Positions 45,280-53,686 of a stretch of 64,000 nt of DNA are shown here, one piece after another; position 1 is the first letter of the stretch, and each line of letters opens with the position of its first letter. Position numbers and translations under genes: made by a program. The notes beneath the pieces were generated by a model. The model was not told the DNA's origin, did no database searches, and was given only the letters and a program-made list of their open reading frames with translations. The DNA lies in the NCBI RefSeq assembly GCF_900112595.1, contig NZ_FOMI01000005.1, positions 62,001 through 126,000 on the forward strand, in the 5' to 3' direction. This DNA comes from Algibacter pectinivorans (GTDB lineage: Bacteria; Bacteroidota; Bacteroidia; Flavobacteriales; Flavobacteriaceae).

Positions 45280-46794
45280 TTATATCAACGCATGCTGAGT
45301 CATAGCAGCAGGTTGTTCAACATTCATAAGTTTTAAAATGGTTGGAGCCATATCTCCTAAAACACCATCTTTAATCTGGGTAAGTTCGTTATCTATTAAA
45401 ATAACAGGAACAGGGTTTGTTGTATGTGCTGTATTTGGAGATCCATCAGGGTTAATCATGGTTTCACAATTTCCATGATCTGCAATAAGTAGTGTCGTAT
45501 ACCCGTTTTCTAAACCGGTAGTTACCACATCCTTAACACAGGCATCTACAGCCTCACAGGCTTTTATTGCAGCTTCCATAACACCTGTATGTCCTACCAT
45601 ATCGCCGTTTGCAAAGTTTAGACAAACAAAATCAACATCTCCTTTTTTAAGTTCTGGTACAAGCGCGTCCTTTAATTCGTAAGCACTCATTTCTGGTTTT
45701 AAATCGTAAGTTGCTACTTTTGGCGAGTTTTTAAGAATACGAGATTCGCCCTCAAAAGGTGTTTCTTGTCCGCCAGAAAAGAAAAACGTTACATGTGGGT
45801 ATTTTTCAGTTTCAGCAATTCTAATTTGTTTTTTACCAGCTTTTGAAAGTACCTCGCCAAGTGTTTCTGTAATATTATCTTTGTTGAAAATGACTTTAAT
45901 TCCTTTAAAAGCATCACTATAATTTGTAATGGTTACATAGTATAAGTCAATTTTTTTCGTGTTGTATTCTGGAAAGTCTTTTTGATTTAACATTTCGGTC
46001 AATTCGCGACCTCTATCTGTTCTAAAGTTAAAAAAGATTACAACATCGTCCTTTTCTACTTTTGCTACCGGCTCGTTGTTGCTATCTGTTACAATAAGCG
46101 GTTTAATAAACTCGTCGGTTACATCGTTATCATAGTTAGCTTGGATGTTTTCTGTTGGGTTTGTAGTTTTAGTACCAACGCCATTTGCAATAGCATCGTA
46201 AGCTAATTGCACACGTTCCCAACGGTTATCTCTATCCATGGCATAATAACGACCAGTAATAGTTGCTATTTTGGTGTTTGTGCCCTCAATGTAGTTTTCT
46301 AAATCTTCAATATAACCTTTACCCGATTTAGGGTCTACATCTCTACCATCTGTAAAAGCATGTACAAAAGAATTAACACCAGCTTTATTGGCGGCGTCAA
46401 TAAAACCTTTTAAGTGTTTGGTATGGGCATGAACACCACCATCACTCAATAAGCCTAAAAAGTGAACATTCTTATTGTTATCCGATGCATATTTTAAAGC
46501 GTCAACCAATACTTTTTCGTCTTTTAATGTATCCTTTTCAATAGCTAAATTAATTTTTGCTAAATCTTGATATACAATTCTACCGGCACCTAAATTCATG
46601 TGTCCAACTTCACTATTACCCATTTGTCCTTCGGGTAACCCAACATGTAAACCATCTGTTCGAAGGGTAGCATAAGGGTATTTAGTATATAAAGAATCTA
46701 TAAATGGCGTATTGGCATGATCGATAGCAGAAACTTTTGGGTCTGGAGAGTTTCCCCAACCGTCAAGTATCATTAAAATAACTTTTTTGTTCAT
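45280..46794 (-). CDS. gpmI: 2,3-bisphosphoglycerate-independent phosphoglycerate mutase
   Basis: A 504-residue Mn-dependent enzyme of the alkaline phosphatase superfamily converting 3-phosphoglycerate to 2-phosphoglycerate. It has VILMILDGWG at the start, the phosphoserine block GQMGNSEVGHMNLGAGR, GGVHAHTKHLKG, FTDGRDVDPKSG, FFNFRTDRGRELT, CLNFANGDMVGHTGV and LIADHGNCE. The frame opens at 46824, but the ATG at 46794 (MNKKVILMILDGWG) is the family start and the upstream ten residues are unrelated. Confidence 0.96.
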   Translation of the reverse strand: MNKKVILMILDGWGNSPDPKVSAIDHANTPFIDSLYTKYPYATLRTDGLHVGLPEGQMGNSEVGHMNLGAGRIVYQDLAKINLAIEKDTLKDEKVLVDALKYASDNNKNVHFLGLLSDGGVHAHTKHLKGFIDAANKAGVNSFVHAFTDGRDVDPKSGKGYIEDLENYIEGTNTKIATITGRYYAMDRDNRWERVQLAYDAIANGVGTKTTNPTENIQANYDNDVTDEFIKPLIVTDSNNEPVAKVEKDDVVIFFNFRTDRGRELTEMLNQKDFPEYNTKKIDLYYVTITNYSDAFKGIKVIFNKDNITETLGEVLSKAGKKQIRIAETEKYPHVTFFFSGGQETPFEGESRILKNSPKVATYDLKPEMSAYELKDALVPELKKGDVDFVCLNFANGDMVGHTGVMEAAIKACEAVDACVKDVVTTGLENGYTTLLIADHGNCETMINPDGSPNTAHTTNPVPVILIDNELTQIKDGVLGDMAPTILKLMNVEQPAAMTQHALI

Positions 46795-46821
46795 CTTTTT
46801 TCTTAAAATTTTAAAACTAGA

Positions 46822-46829
46822 CAAAGATA
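46822..46829 (-). promoter_or_regulatory. gpmI promoter -7 box
   Basis: TATCTTTG fits TAnnTTTG; it overlaps the upstream end of the longer gpmI frame, supporting the shorter start at 46794. Confidence 0.5.
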
Positions 46830-47047
46830 AGAAACTTACTATTAATTGAACCTAAAGTATTCCTGAAAAGCCTTATTAATTAAGGTTTTTACAATTAATT
46901 ATTTAAGAAAACGATTTCGTTAAAACTGTGTGAAACAAACGTTAAAATTTTTTTGAGCAGCTTTTTTTTGTAACAATTATTGTTTTACGTCGTCTCTTAA
47001 GTATATCAAAAAACATAAATCAATAATCAAAATTAAAATCTTTCATC

Positions 47048-47455
47048 ATGAAAAAATCAATCATTATTTCCGCAATCGCATTATGCTTTTCAGTAGTAAC
47101 AGTAAATGCAACACCAGTAGACACCCATGTAAGTTATGAGGCTGTACCTTATTTTAAAGTGAATTCATTTTGTGTATCGATAGCTAAAGGCGACTTAGAA
47201 ACGGTACAAAAATTAATTAGCAGAGGTGCAGATGTTAATGAAAAATCAAACGGTATGACACCTATTATGTATGCCGCTAAGTTTAACAGAACTGATATTT
47301 TAGAGCTTCTTATTAAGCACGGCGCTAACTTAAAAGCCAAGTGCGATAAGAATAAAACCGCATTAAAATACGCCAAGTTACACGGTGCTGCAGATGCCGA
47401 AGCTATATTGGTTAAAGCATTGGATGATGCTAAAAAAGCTAAAAAGAGAAAATAA
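47048..47455 (+). CDS. Exported ankyrin repeat protein
   Basis: A 135-residue protein with a signal peptide (KKSIIISAIALCFSVVTVNA) and about three ankyrin units: FCVSIAKGDLETVQKLISRGADVNEKS, GMTPIMYAAKFNRTDILELLIKHGANLKAK and KTALKYAKLHGAADAEAIL, ending in a lysine-rich tail (DDAKKAKKRK). Ankyrin repeats bind proteins; export places it in the periplasm. Small secreted ankyrin proteins are common in flavobacteria with no known role. Confidence 0.85.
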   Translation: MKKSIIISAIALCFSVVTVNATPVDTHVSYEAVPYFKVNSFCVSIAKGDLETVQKLISRGADVNEKSNGMTPIMYAAKFNRTDILELLIKHGANLKAKCDKNKTALKYAKLHGAADAEAILVKALDDAKKAKKRK

Positions 47456-47494
47456 TTATAAAGCATATAATTATTTGAGTTAGTCACTCGCAAA

Positions 47495-47522
47495 AAAAAG
47501 CCTCGATTTTTCGAGGCTTTTT
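47495..47522 (+). terminator. Terminator of the ankyrin gene
   Basis: AAAAAGCCTCGA / TCGAGGCTTTTT, a 12-bp stem with a TTTT loop and further T residues, 40 nt after the stop; symmetric enough to serve both strands. Confidence 0.88.
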
Positions 47523-47581
47523 TATTTATATTTTTTTTGACAAGATTAGATATGTTTCTAATTTCAATACCGTCTTTTTAG

Positions 47582-48349
47582 TTATTGAATTTTATATTTC
47601 TCGATAGCTTCTTCAATTTTTTCAATTCTGTTGTCTGGGTCTGGATGTGTACTTTGCATTTCGGGAACACGATTTGGTCCTGCGGCAGCTTTTAAAATTT
47701 CCATTACACCTATCATTTCTCTCGGGTTGTAACCCGCTTTAAGCATAAATTTTACACCTAGTTCGTCGCTTTCCAACTCGTCGTCTCTTCCGTTGGTTAA
47801 TAGGGTGTTTTGTCCAATACCACTTACTAATCCGCCCATATCGGCACCAACAGATCCAGCTGTGGCTAAACCTTGCCAATATTCACTTTCGGCAATACGT
47901 TCTGCACTATGTCGTCCTAAAACGTGACCAATTTCATGACCTAAAACACCAGCAAGCTGATCTTCGTTTTCTAGTTTAGAAAAAAGCGCATGTGTTATAA
48001 ATATTTGACCACCAGGTAAGGCAAAAGCATTAATGGTATTAGGGTCTGCTAATAAATGGAATTCGTATTTATATGGTGTTTGTCTTGCTATACTGTTGTT
48101 TACTAACTTGTTTCCAACATTATCGACTAATGCTTGGTATTGTGTGTTTGGGTGCAGGCCTCCATGTTGTTGTGCCATTTGCGGCGCACTTTGCAAGCCA
48201 ATAGCAATTTCCTCGTCGGCTCCCATAGAAATGGTTTGCATGCGGCCTGTATATGGGTTTTCTTCCCTTTGGCTACATCTTTTAAATACAAAAAATAAAG
48301 CAATGGCGACACCAATAAGTAATCGGAATTTAAGGTTTTTACTTCTCAT
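47582..48349 (-). CDS. M48-family zinc metalloprotease
   Basis: A 255-residue protease with one N-terminal hydrophobic anchor or signal (FRLLIGVAIALFFVFKRC). The zinc motif is HEIGH in LAGVLGHEIGHVLGRHSAERI, with the third ligand in DDELESDELGVKFM. NAFALPGGQIFITHALF is also typical of the Loip/BepA-like M48C group, which handle misfolded outer-membrane proteins. It is not followed by TPR repeats as in BepA. Confidence 0.9.
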   Translation of the reverse strand: MRSKNLKFRLLIGVAIALFFVFKRCSQREENPYTGRMQTISMGADEEIAIGLQSAPQMAQQHGGLHPNTQYQALVDNVGNKLVNNSIARQTPYKYEFHLLADPNTINAFALPGGQIFITHALFSKLENEDQLAGVLGHEIGHVLGRHSAERIAESEYWQGLATAGSVGADMGGLVSGIGQNTLLTNGRDDELESDELGVKFMLKAGYNPREMIGVMEILKAAAGPNRVPEMQSTHPDPDNRIEKIEEAIEKYKIQ

Positions 48350-48443
48350 TATTAATTTATTTAGTAACTAAAAATACAAAATTTTGGTAGATAAGTTTAT
48401 GACCCTAATTTTTTAGTTTCGTCACTTGGGTTGTTTTGTTATT

Positions 48444-48890
48444 TTATAAAATTTTATACATAACATAATGTAAACCAACATCTTTTATGTTAAACGCATT
48501 GCCTATTGGTACATAGTTATTGCTTTTGTAAAAAGGAACAGCCACTTCTCTAGCATTGCACCAAATGGTTTTTACGCTATTATTAGCAAGAAACTTTTCG
48601 CTATGGCTTAATATAATTTTACCCAAACCTTGTCCTTGGTAGGCTTTTAAAATAGCCATGCCACGCAATTGATATTGATTTGAAGAAGGGATATTAGGGT
48701 TTGAATTTTTTAAAAAAGAACAAACTCCAATTATAGTATTCTTATTAAAAAGCCCGAAGTGGAGTGTGGTTTTTAAATTATCGCCAGGGAGAATGCAAGA
48801 CTCAATAGGTTTTCCTGTTCTTAAAACGGGATGACGAACAGCATGCGTTTCTTGGGCGCTTATTTGCTTTATGTTTAGGTTAGTATTGAT
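48444..48890 (-). CDS. GNAT acetyltransferase lacking a usual start codon
   Basis: The frame is open without interruption from a stop at 48897-48899 to the stop at 48444. It encodes about 148 residues of a complete GNAT domain: INTNLNIKQISAQETHAVRH, PVLRTGKPIESCILPGD, HFGLFNKNTIIGVCSFLKN, then motif A QLRGMAILKAYQGQGLGKII and the C-terminal VPFYKSNNYVPIG. The first ATG/GTG/TTG in frame is the TTG at 48668, which would delete half the domain. I place the start at the ATC at 48888-48890 because relatives usually begin there; ATC/ATT/ATA starts are rare. A TAAATTTG box sits just upstream. Either a non-canonical start or a start-codon mutation. Confidence 0.6.
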   Translation of the reverse strand: MNTNLNIKQISAQETHAVRHPVLRTGKPIESCILPGDNLKTTLHFGLFNKNTIIGVCSFLKNSNPNIPSSNQYQLRGMAILKAYQGQGLGKIILSHSEKFLANNSVKTIWCNAREVAVPFYKSNNYVPIGNAFNIKDVGLHYVMYKIL

Positions 48891-48918
48891 GGTGTATTAA
48901 GTTTTTGTGTTAGCTTAT

Positions 48919-48926
48919 CAAATTTA
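48919..48926 (-). promoter_or_regulatory. -7 box of the start-less GNAT gene
   Basis: TAAATTTG fits TAnnTTTG; transcription would start about 20 nt before the ATC codon. Confidence 0.45.
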
Positions 48927-48930
48927 AAAC

Positions 48931-48938
48931 TATTTTTG
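48931..48938 (+). promoter_or_regulatory. -7 box of the plus-strand GNAT gene
   Basis: TATTTTTG fits TAnnTTTG, 30 nt before the ATG at 48969 and back to back with the minus-strand box at 48919-48926. Confidence 0.45.
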
Positions 48939-48968
48939 AAAACTATTACCTTAAAATAAATGTAGTAT

Positions 48969-49394
48969 ATGGCTTTTGAGTTTAAAATTTTAGAAAAAGA
49001 AAATATTAATTTAATAATCCCTTTGGTTTATAAGTTGAATGACTACAAGGTGTCCGAAGCTGTTTTAGAACAGCGTTTTAACGAAATGATTGGGCAAAAC
49101 TATGAATGCGCAGTAATTTATGATGGCGATAAACTTGTTGGAGTTTGCGGATTGTGGTATTGCACCAGGCATTACTCTGGCAGAAGTGTAGAGCCAGATC
49201 ATGTTTTTATTGATGATGCTTATAGAGGGCAGGGATTAGGGAAGCAGTTTTTTGAATGGATTTATAATTATGTGTCTGGTAAAGGTTTTGAAGCTATGGA
49301 GTTAAATACTTATGTTTCTAATTATCAGTCGCATAAATTTTATTTTAATGAGGGTTTTAAAATTTTAGGGTATCATTTTATAAAAAAGCTTTAA
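48969..49394 (+). CDS. GNAT family N-acetyltransferase
   Basis: A 141-residue GNAT protein. Motif A (acetyl-CoA pyrophosphate loop) is DHVFIDDAYRGQGLGKQFFEWI; motif B is AMELNTYVSNYQSHKFYFNEGFKILGYHF. Length is normal for a single-domain GNAT. It is divergent from another GNAT gene across a shared 78-bp promoter region, but the two are not close relatives by eye. Acceptor substrate unknown. Confidence 0.88.
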   Translation: MAFEFKILEKENINLIIPLVYKLNDYKVSEAVLEQRFNEMIGQNYECAVIYDGDKLVGVCGLWYCTRHYSGRSVEPDHVFIDDAYRGQGLGKQFFEWIYNYVSGKGFEAMELNTYVSNYQSHKFYFNEGFKILGYHFIKKL

Positions 49395-49448
49395 ATTTTC
49401 TTGCAGAAGCGGAAACTGTTTATATATTTGCACTCGGAATTAAAAAAG

Positions 49449-49521
49449 GCGAGAGTAGCTCAGTTGGTAGAGCGTCAGCCTTCCAAGCTGAATGTCGCCA
49501 GTTCGAACCTGGTCTCTCGCT
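49449..49521 (+). tRNA. tRNA-Gly (anticodon TCC)
   Basis: A 73-nt cloverleaf: acceptor GCGAGAG/CTCTCGC (7 bp), D arm GCTC-AGTTGGTA-GAGC, anticodon arm TCAGC-CTTCCAA-GCTGA with anticodon TCC, T arm GCCAG-TTCGAAC-CTGGT, discriminator T. CCA is not encoded. A hairpin terminator follows. Confidence 0.95.
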
Positions 49522-49522
49522 C

Positions 49523-49553
49523 AAAAAGCTTCATCATAACGATGAAGCTTTTT
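49523..49553 (+). terminator. tRNA-Gly terminator
   Basis: AAAAAGCTTCATC / GATGAAGCTTTTT, a 13-bp stem with a 5-nt loop and T run, immediately after the tRNA. Confidence 0.88.
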
Positions 49554-49582
49554 TTTATGCATTGGATTTGGCAGTTTTGCCC

Positions 49583-49693
49583 GCGTGAGGGATAGTAGTT
49601 TAAAGCCCACAGCCTGACGAAGGAAGTGCCAGGACTTGCAGCCTTTCGACTTTGCTCAAGACAGGCTTCAAGCCCGACCCTTGGGGCACGCCC
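49583..49693 (-). repeat. Mosaic dispersed repeat, copy C
   Basis: A 111-bp element, reading GCGTGAGGGATAGT to GGGGCACGCCC on the plus strand. It shares TAAAGCCCACAGCC, GACTTG and AAGCCCGACCC with copy B. Its interior holds a private palindromic insert AGCCTTTCGACT ... AAGACAGGCT (about 49640-49668). The terminal pair is GCGTG/CACGC where copies A and B have GCGTT/AACGC, a compensatory change. It lies between tRNA-Gly and pepE. Confidence 0.8.
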
Positions 49694-49696
49694 AAA

Positions 49697-50404
49697 TTAT
49701 TTTAATTGTTTAAGCTCTGTTTCTGGGGTTACTTCGTAGGGTGTTTTGTTGTATTCGAAAATTCGTGCTGTTAGGTCGCCTTTTAATATAATGGAATCGT
49801 TTTTTACTTCTAACCAGCTGCCCTCTCTTAGTCCAATTACGGGTTGCGTGTTGTAGTGGTGGAATTCTTTTATGCGGGTTTCGCGCGTTTCGCCTTTGTG
49901 TTTACTGTTTGGATCGGGGTCCAAATAATGTGGGTTTATATTAAATGGTACTAAGCCTAGGGCCTTAAAATTTGGCGGATATACAATGGGCATATCGTTG
50001 GTGGTTTTTATGCTTAGTCCACAAATATTACTGCCAGCACTAGTGCCTAAATAGGGTGTGCCGTTTTGTACAACCTGTTTAAGTTGGGTTAACAAATGGT
50101 TTTTGTGGAGCTGGTTTGCAAGTACAAAGGTGTTGCCGCCGCCAACAAAAATAGCTTGGGCGTTGGTTACGGCCTCGATAGGGTTTTTAAATTCATGGAT
50201 GCCTATTACTTGTTTATTTAGCTTGGTAAATGCTTGTTTTGCAATAGTTGTATAAGCATCGTGCGATATGCCTCCAGGTCGTGCATAGGGTATAAATAAT
50301 ATGGTTTTTGCGTTTTTAAAAAGGACGTTTAGGGGTTGGATAATATATTCTAAATATCCGCTACCGTAAATGGTAGATGTGCTTGCTATAATTATATTTC
50401 GCAT
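49697..50404 (-). CDS. pepE: Dipeptidase E (peptidase S51)
   Basis: A 235-residue cytosolic serine peptidase that cleaves Asp-Xaa dipeptides. The nucleophile is in YLGTSAGSNICG, preceded by QAIFVGGGNTFVLANQL; NINPHYLDP and GLREGSWLEV complete the family pattern. Fold is glutaminase-like class I. It is divergent from the three-gene paralogue cluster; a 23-bp inverted repeat lies in the shared upstream region. Confidence 0.93.
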   Translation of the reverse strand: MRNIIIASTSTIYGSGYLEYIIQPLNVLFKNAKTILFIPYARPGGISHDAYTTIAKQAFTKLNKQVIGIHEFKNPIEAVTNAQAIFVGGGNTFVLANQLHKNHLLTQLKQVVQNGTPYLGTSAGSNICGLSIKTTNDMPIVYPPNFKALGLVPFNINPHYLDPDPNSKHKGETRETRIKEFHHYNTQPVIGLREGSWLEVKNDSIILKGDLTARIFEYNKTPYEVTPETELKQLK

Positions 50405-50425
50405 GGCCTAATTGGTGTTTTGTGT

Positions 50426-50448
50426 AAAACTAATCAATAATTAGTTTT
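50426..50448. promoter_or_regulatory. Operator-like inverted repeat upstream of pepE
   Basis: AAAACTAAT, 5 nt, ATTAGTTTT: a perfect 9-bp dyad 22 nt upstream of pepE in the divergent intergenic region. It could be a repressor site or a leader hairpin; the bound factor is unknown. Confidence 0.4.
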
Positions 50449-50514
50449 GGTAAAGATTTCGTTTAATTTGTTTTAAAAATTGAATTAAAAGTAGTATTTT
50501 CAAAGTAAAAAAAT

Positions 50515-51315
50515 ATGAAAAAATTTATTCTCTTTTTAACTTTTTTAAGTGCCCTAAACGTAGTGGCGCAAAATACAAATAGAATAGAAGTATCCGGAAA
50601 GCTTATTGTTGAGGGCAGTGATGTATCTGGTATTACTATTTTTAACGCGTCGGCAAATGTGGGGACCATTACAGATGATAAAGGAGAGTTTGTTTTAAAA
50701 GTAACGTTAAATGATAATATTGAAGTTAGTGCATTGCAGTACCAAAATATTAGTTTTAGGGTTAATGAGGCTATAATGAAATCTAGAAAAATGAAACTCT
50801 TTTTAATTGAAGAGATTAATAAACTGGATGAAGTTATTGTTATTAAAGACGGGCTTTCGGGTAATTTAAATAAAGATTTAGAAGATACAACGCCGTTTAA
50901 GCCACAATTAGATGCTTTGTATTTTGGTGTTAAAAACAGTAAAGCGTATAGTTTTGAAAAAGATTATAAAACCGAAGTTGAAAATATTACTGTAGACAGG
51001 CAGCACTTACCTATGGTTAATGGCTTAAACATTGTTAATGTTGTAGACCAATTGTTATTACCTTTATTTAGAAGCGGAGTTAAAGATAAGGAGAAGGCTG
51101 GTGTACCCGATGTGCCAATTGAGGCTGTTAAGTATTATTTTGGGTCGGAATTTTTAATTGATAATTTTAATATTCCAGAACATCGTGTTGAGGAGTTTAT
51201 ACAATACGTGGAGGCTGATAACTTTGATTATTCGTTACTTAATTACGGTAAGGAAATGGATTTTCTTGAGCTACTAAATAAGAAGAGTGTAGCTTTTTTA
51301 GATTCTAAAAACTAG
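50515..51315 (+). CDS. Carboxypeptidase-regulatory-like protein, paralogue 1
   Basis: A 266-residue exported protein (signal KKFILFLTFLSALNVVAQ). The N-terminal third is a carboxypeptidase-D-regulatory-like beta-sandwich: VSGKLIVEGSDVSGITIFNA, GTITDDKGEFVLKVTLND, EVSALQYQNISF, EEINKLDEVIV. The same module opens SusC-type receptors, but no plug or barrel follows; the rest is a unique helical region ending in FLELLNKKSVAFL. First of three tandem paralogues (pairwise similarity mostly in the sandwich). Function unknown. Confidence 0.78.
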   Translation: MKKFILFLTFLSALNVVAQNTNRIEVSGKLIVEGSDVSGITIFNASANVGTITDDKGEFVLKVTLNDNIEVSALQYQNISFRVNEAIMKSRKMKLFLIEEINKLDEVIVIKDGLSGNLNKDLEDTTPFKPQLDALYFGVKNSKAYSFEKDYKTEVENITVDRQHLPMVNGLNIVNVVDQLLLPLFRSGVKDKEKAGVPDVPIEAVKYYFGSEFLIDNFNIPEHRVEEFIQYVEADNFDYSLLNYGKEMDFLELLNKKSVAFLDSKN

Positions 51316-51406
51316 ATGCATCGTTTAGTTTTTAACAAAACATTAAAAGCTATTTGTATTTTATTTAAGAATTGATAGGCGTTCTTTATACTCTAATTAA
51401 TTCAAT

Positions 51407-52219
51407 TTGAGTAGATCATTACTTTTTCTATTTATTAATTTATTGGCACTTCCTGGTTATAGTCAAACTATTAATAGGGTAGAGGTTAGTGGCGTCTTGC
51501 TATCAAAAAATAACGATATTGAGGCGGTAACGGTTTTTAATAAATCGTCTAACAAAGGCACGATAACAGATGCTGAAGGACGTTTTAAGTTACATGTAGG
51601 TTTAAATGATGTAATAGAAATTTCGGCATTACAATTTCAAACGGTAAAGGTTAATATAGATGAAGATATAATAGCATCAAAAGCACTAAAAATACAGCTA
51701 GTAGAGCAAGTTAATCAGTTGGATGCCGTAACACTATCGTCCGGGTTATCAGGAAATATGGGTGCAGATATTGCTCAAGTTAAAACCGTAAAACCTATGA
51801 TTCTCGATATGGGAAATATGGAAGTCGATTTTGAGTATAATGGAGATAAGGCATTCGATAATACCGTAATTCAAGATCATTTAACATCTGTAATAGATCC
51901 GGGGGCAAGAAAATACCAGCCCGATTTGTTAAAAATTTTAAAATTTTTAACAAAATCTAAAATAGATTTAAAGCTTACCAAAGAGGTGTTTGTTGGCGAT
52001 AACTACCAAAAACCAAAGGATATACTTAGTGTGTATTCTTTAAACGACCTTAAAGAACTTTTTGAAATCCCTGAAGTTAAACTTAATGCCTATGTTGCAT
52101 TTATAGAAAATAATGGTATCAAACCAGACCTTTTTAAAGACGAAAATAGAATTCTACTCATAGAGTTTTTAGTAAAGCAAAAAGAACAATTTTTAAAAAC
52201 TCAGCATGTTAAAAATTAA
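51407..52219 (+). CDS. Carboxypeptidase-regulatory-like protein, paralogue 2
   Basis: A 270-residue exported protein with the same design: signal peptide SRSLLFLFINLLALPGYSQ, then VSGVLLSKNNDIEAVTVFNKS, GTITDAEGRFKLHVGLND, EISALQFQTVKV and EQVNQLDAVTL. The start codon is TTG at 51407; an in-frame stop lies three codons upstream and no other start precedes the signal peptide. Both paralogues 1 and 2 end in a similar segment (FEIPEVKLNAYVAFIENN here, FNIPEHRVEEFIQYVEADN in 1). It overlaps paralogue 3 by 14 nt. Confidence 0.75.
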   Translation: MSRSLLFLFINLLALPGYSQTINRVEVSGVLLSKNNDIEAVTVFNKSSNKGTITDAEGRFKLHVGLNDVIEISALQFQTVKVNIDEDIIASKALKIQLVEQVNQLDAVTLSSGLSGNMGADIAQVKTVKPMILDMGNMEVDFEYNGDKAFDNTVIQDHLTSVIDPGARKYQPDLLKILKFLTKSKIDLKLTKEVFVGDNYQKPKDILSVYSLNDLKELFEIPEVKLNAYVAFIENNGIKPDLFKDENRILLIEFLVKQKEQFLKTQHVKN

Positions 52220-53012
52220 AACGCTCTTGTTAGTTGTTGGCGTATTTGGGTTTCAAGAGGCATTTTCTCAAACCATAGAGTTATTGGGTAGGATAGAAAG
52301 TAATGGCGATATAGAAAACATTCATGTTATTAATAATACGGCTCAATCTTTTACCATAACAGATAAAGATGGTCACTTTAAAATTCCAGCAAAATTAAGC
52401 GATACTTTAATATTCTCTTCCATTCAATATAAACTAAAAGAGGTTGTTGTAACGCAAACCATTATAGATAACGAGGCTGTTTTTGTCACTTTAAATGAGC
52501 ATATTAACGAACTAGACGAGGTTGTTGTAGGAAAAATATTAACTGGTGATTTGTTATCTGATATTAGAAATATGGACGCCAATGCACCAATAGATTTTTA
52601 CGATGTTGGTATTCCGGGGTATACAGGAAAACCAGCTACACAAAGCGAGCGCCGTTTAAGCGAAGCCTCTAACTTTAGTCCAAAAGCAGGAGGTTCTTTA
52701 GGTGGAGCTGGAGGTTCGGTTTCCATTGCGCCTATAATAAATGCTATTACAGGCAGAACTAAAATGCTAAAAAATAGAGTTAAAATAGAAGAAAAAGAAT
52801 CTTTAATGCAAACTATAAAAGGTAGATTGGCTGGCGATTTTTTTGCATCGAACCCTTTGGATGAAAGCTTACAAACCGATTTTTTCTATTTTTGTGCAGA
52901 CGACCCTAATTTTGTTAAGCATTGTAAAAGTCAAACAGACTTTAAGGCTTTAATTTTTTTAAGAATGAAATACAAGCAATACCTAGCTAATTTAGAAGAC
53001 AATAAAAATTAA
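52206..53012 (+). CDS. Carboxypeptidase-regulatory-like protein, paralogue 3
   Basis: A 268-residue exported protein (signal IKTLLLVVGVFGFQEAFSQ). The sandwich is more diverged: LGRIESNGDIENIHVINN, FTITDKDGHFKIPAKLSD, IFSSIQYKLKEVVV, EHINELDEVVV. The middle holds a glycine-rich stretch (GGSLGGAGGSVSIAPIINAI) absent from the other two, and the C-terminus has FCADDPNFVKHCKSQTDF with two cysteines. Its start lies inside paralogue 2, so translation is coupled. Confidence 0.75.
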   Translation: MLKIKTLLLVVGVFGFQEAFSQTIELLGRIESNGDIENIHVINNTAQSFTITDKDGHFKIPAKLSDTLIFSSIQYKLKEVVVTQTIIDNEAVFVTLNEHINELDEVVVGKILTGDLLSDIRNMDANAPIDFYDVGIPGYTGKPATQSERRLSEASNFSPKAGGSLGGAGGSVSIAPIINAITGRTKMLKNRVKIEEKESLMQTIKGRLAGDFFASNPLDESLQTDFFYFCADDPNFVKHCKSQTDFKALIFLRMKYKQYLANLEDNKN

Positions 53013-53073
53013 TTAACTTCGGAATGCTTTTTGATTTTCAATAAAGTAATTTAGTAGTCCATAAAATTTGCCC

Positions 53074-53577
53074 ATGAAGATTTTTAGATTTTTAATCATT
53101 TTTTTTATGTTTCCGCTTTTTGCGTTTACTGCAATGCATAAATATTATATAAGTGTTACGCAAGTTAATTACGTAGAGGAAAAGGAATCACTTCAAATAG
53201 TTTCTAGAATTTTTATTGATGATTTTGAAAGTGTGTTACGTTCAAATTATGATGAAAAAATTGTTTTAGCAGGAAAAAATGAGTCTAAGGAGATCGATTC
53301 TTTAATGAATATCTATCTGCAATCTAAGTTAAAATTAAAAATTAATAATACCCCTGTTTTATTTAGTTTTATAGGAAAGGCCTATGATGGCGATATTGTA
53401 AGGTGTTATCTTGAAGTGGAACATGTAAAGTATATTGATGTGTTTTCAATTACCAATTCCATTTTATTAGATTATCAAGAGGATCAACAAAATATTGTAA
53501 AAACTAAAATTAATTCTAGAAATAAAAGTTTTATTTTGACTTCTAATAATACTAATGCTTTGTTAAAATTTAACTAA
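53074..53577 (+). CDS. DUF6702 family exported protein
   Basis: A 167-residue protein with a signal peptide (IFRFLIIFFMFPLFAFTAMHKYY). The DUF6702 pattern is visible: YISVTQVNYVEEKESLQIVSRIFIDDFES, then LKLKINNTPVLFSFIGKAYDGDIVRCYLEVE and SILLDYQEDQQNIVKTKI. The frame opens at a TTG two codons earlier; I take the ATG at 53074. In flavobacteria such genes commonly precede an M1 peptidase, as here (110 nt). Function unknown. Confidence 0.78.
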   Translation: MKIFRFLIIFFMFPLFAFTAMHKYYISVTQVNYVEEKESLQIVSRIFIDDFESVLRSNYDEKIVLAGKNESKEIDSLMNIYLQSKLKLKINNTPVLFSFIGKAYDGDIVRCYLEVEHVKYIDVFSITNSILLDYQEDQQNIVKTKINSRNKSFILTSNNTNALLKFN

Positions 53578-53686
53578 AACAAAGTAAATTGATTGTATAA
53601 TTTAGTACTTTCGACGACATTTTGTGATAATCTTCTAATGAAAATCGCAAAACACGCATTTTTTTCTAATAAAACAAAAAAATAAT

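Noticed and set aside
48444-48668. A 74-residue GNAT fragment starting at an internal TTG
   Set aside because: The frame continues upstream with a complete N-terminal half of the GNAT domain, so the short version is an artefact of start-codon choice.
49401-49595. A 64-codon plus-strand frame
   Set aside because: It runs through tRNA-Gly and its terminator, so it is a shadow of the RNA gene.
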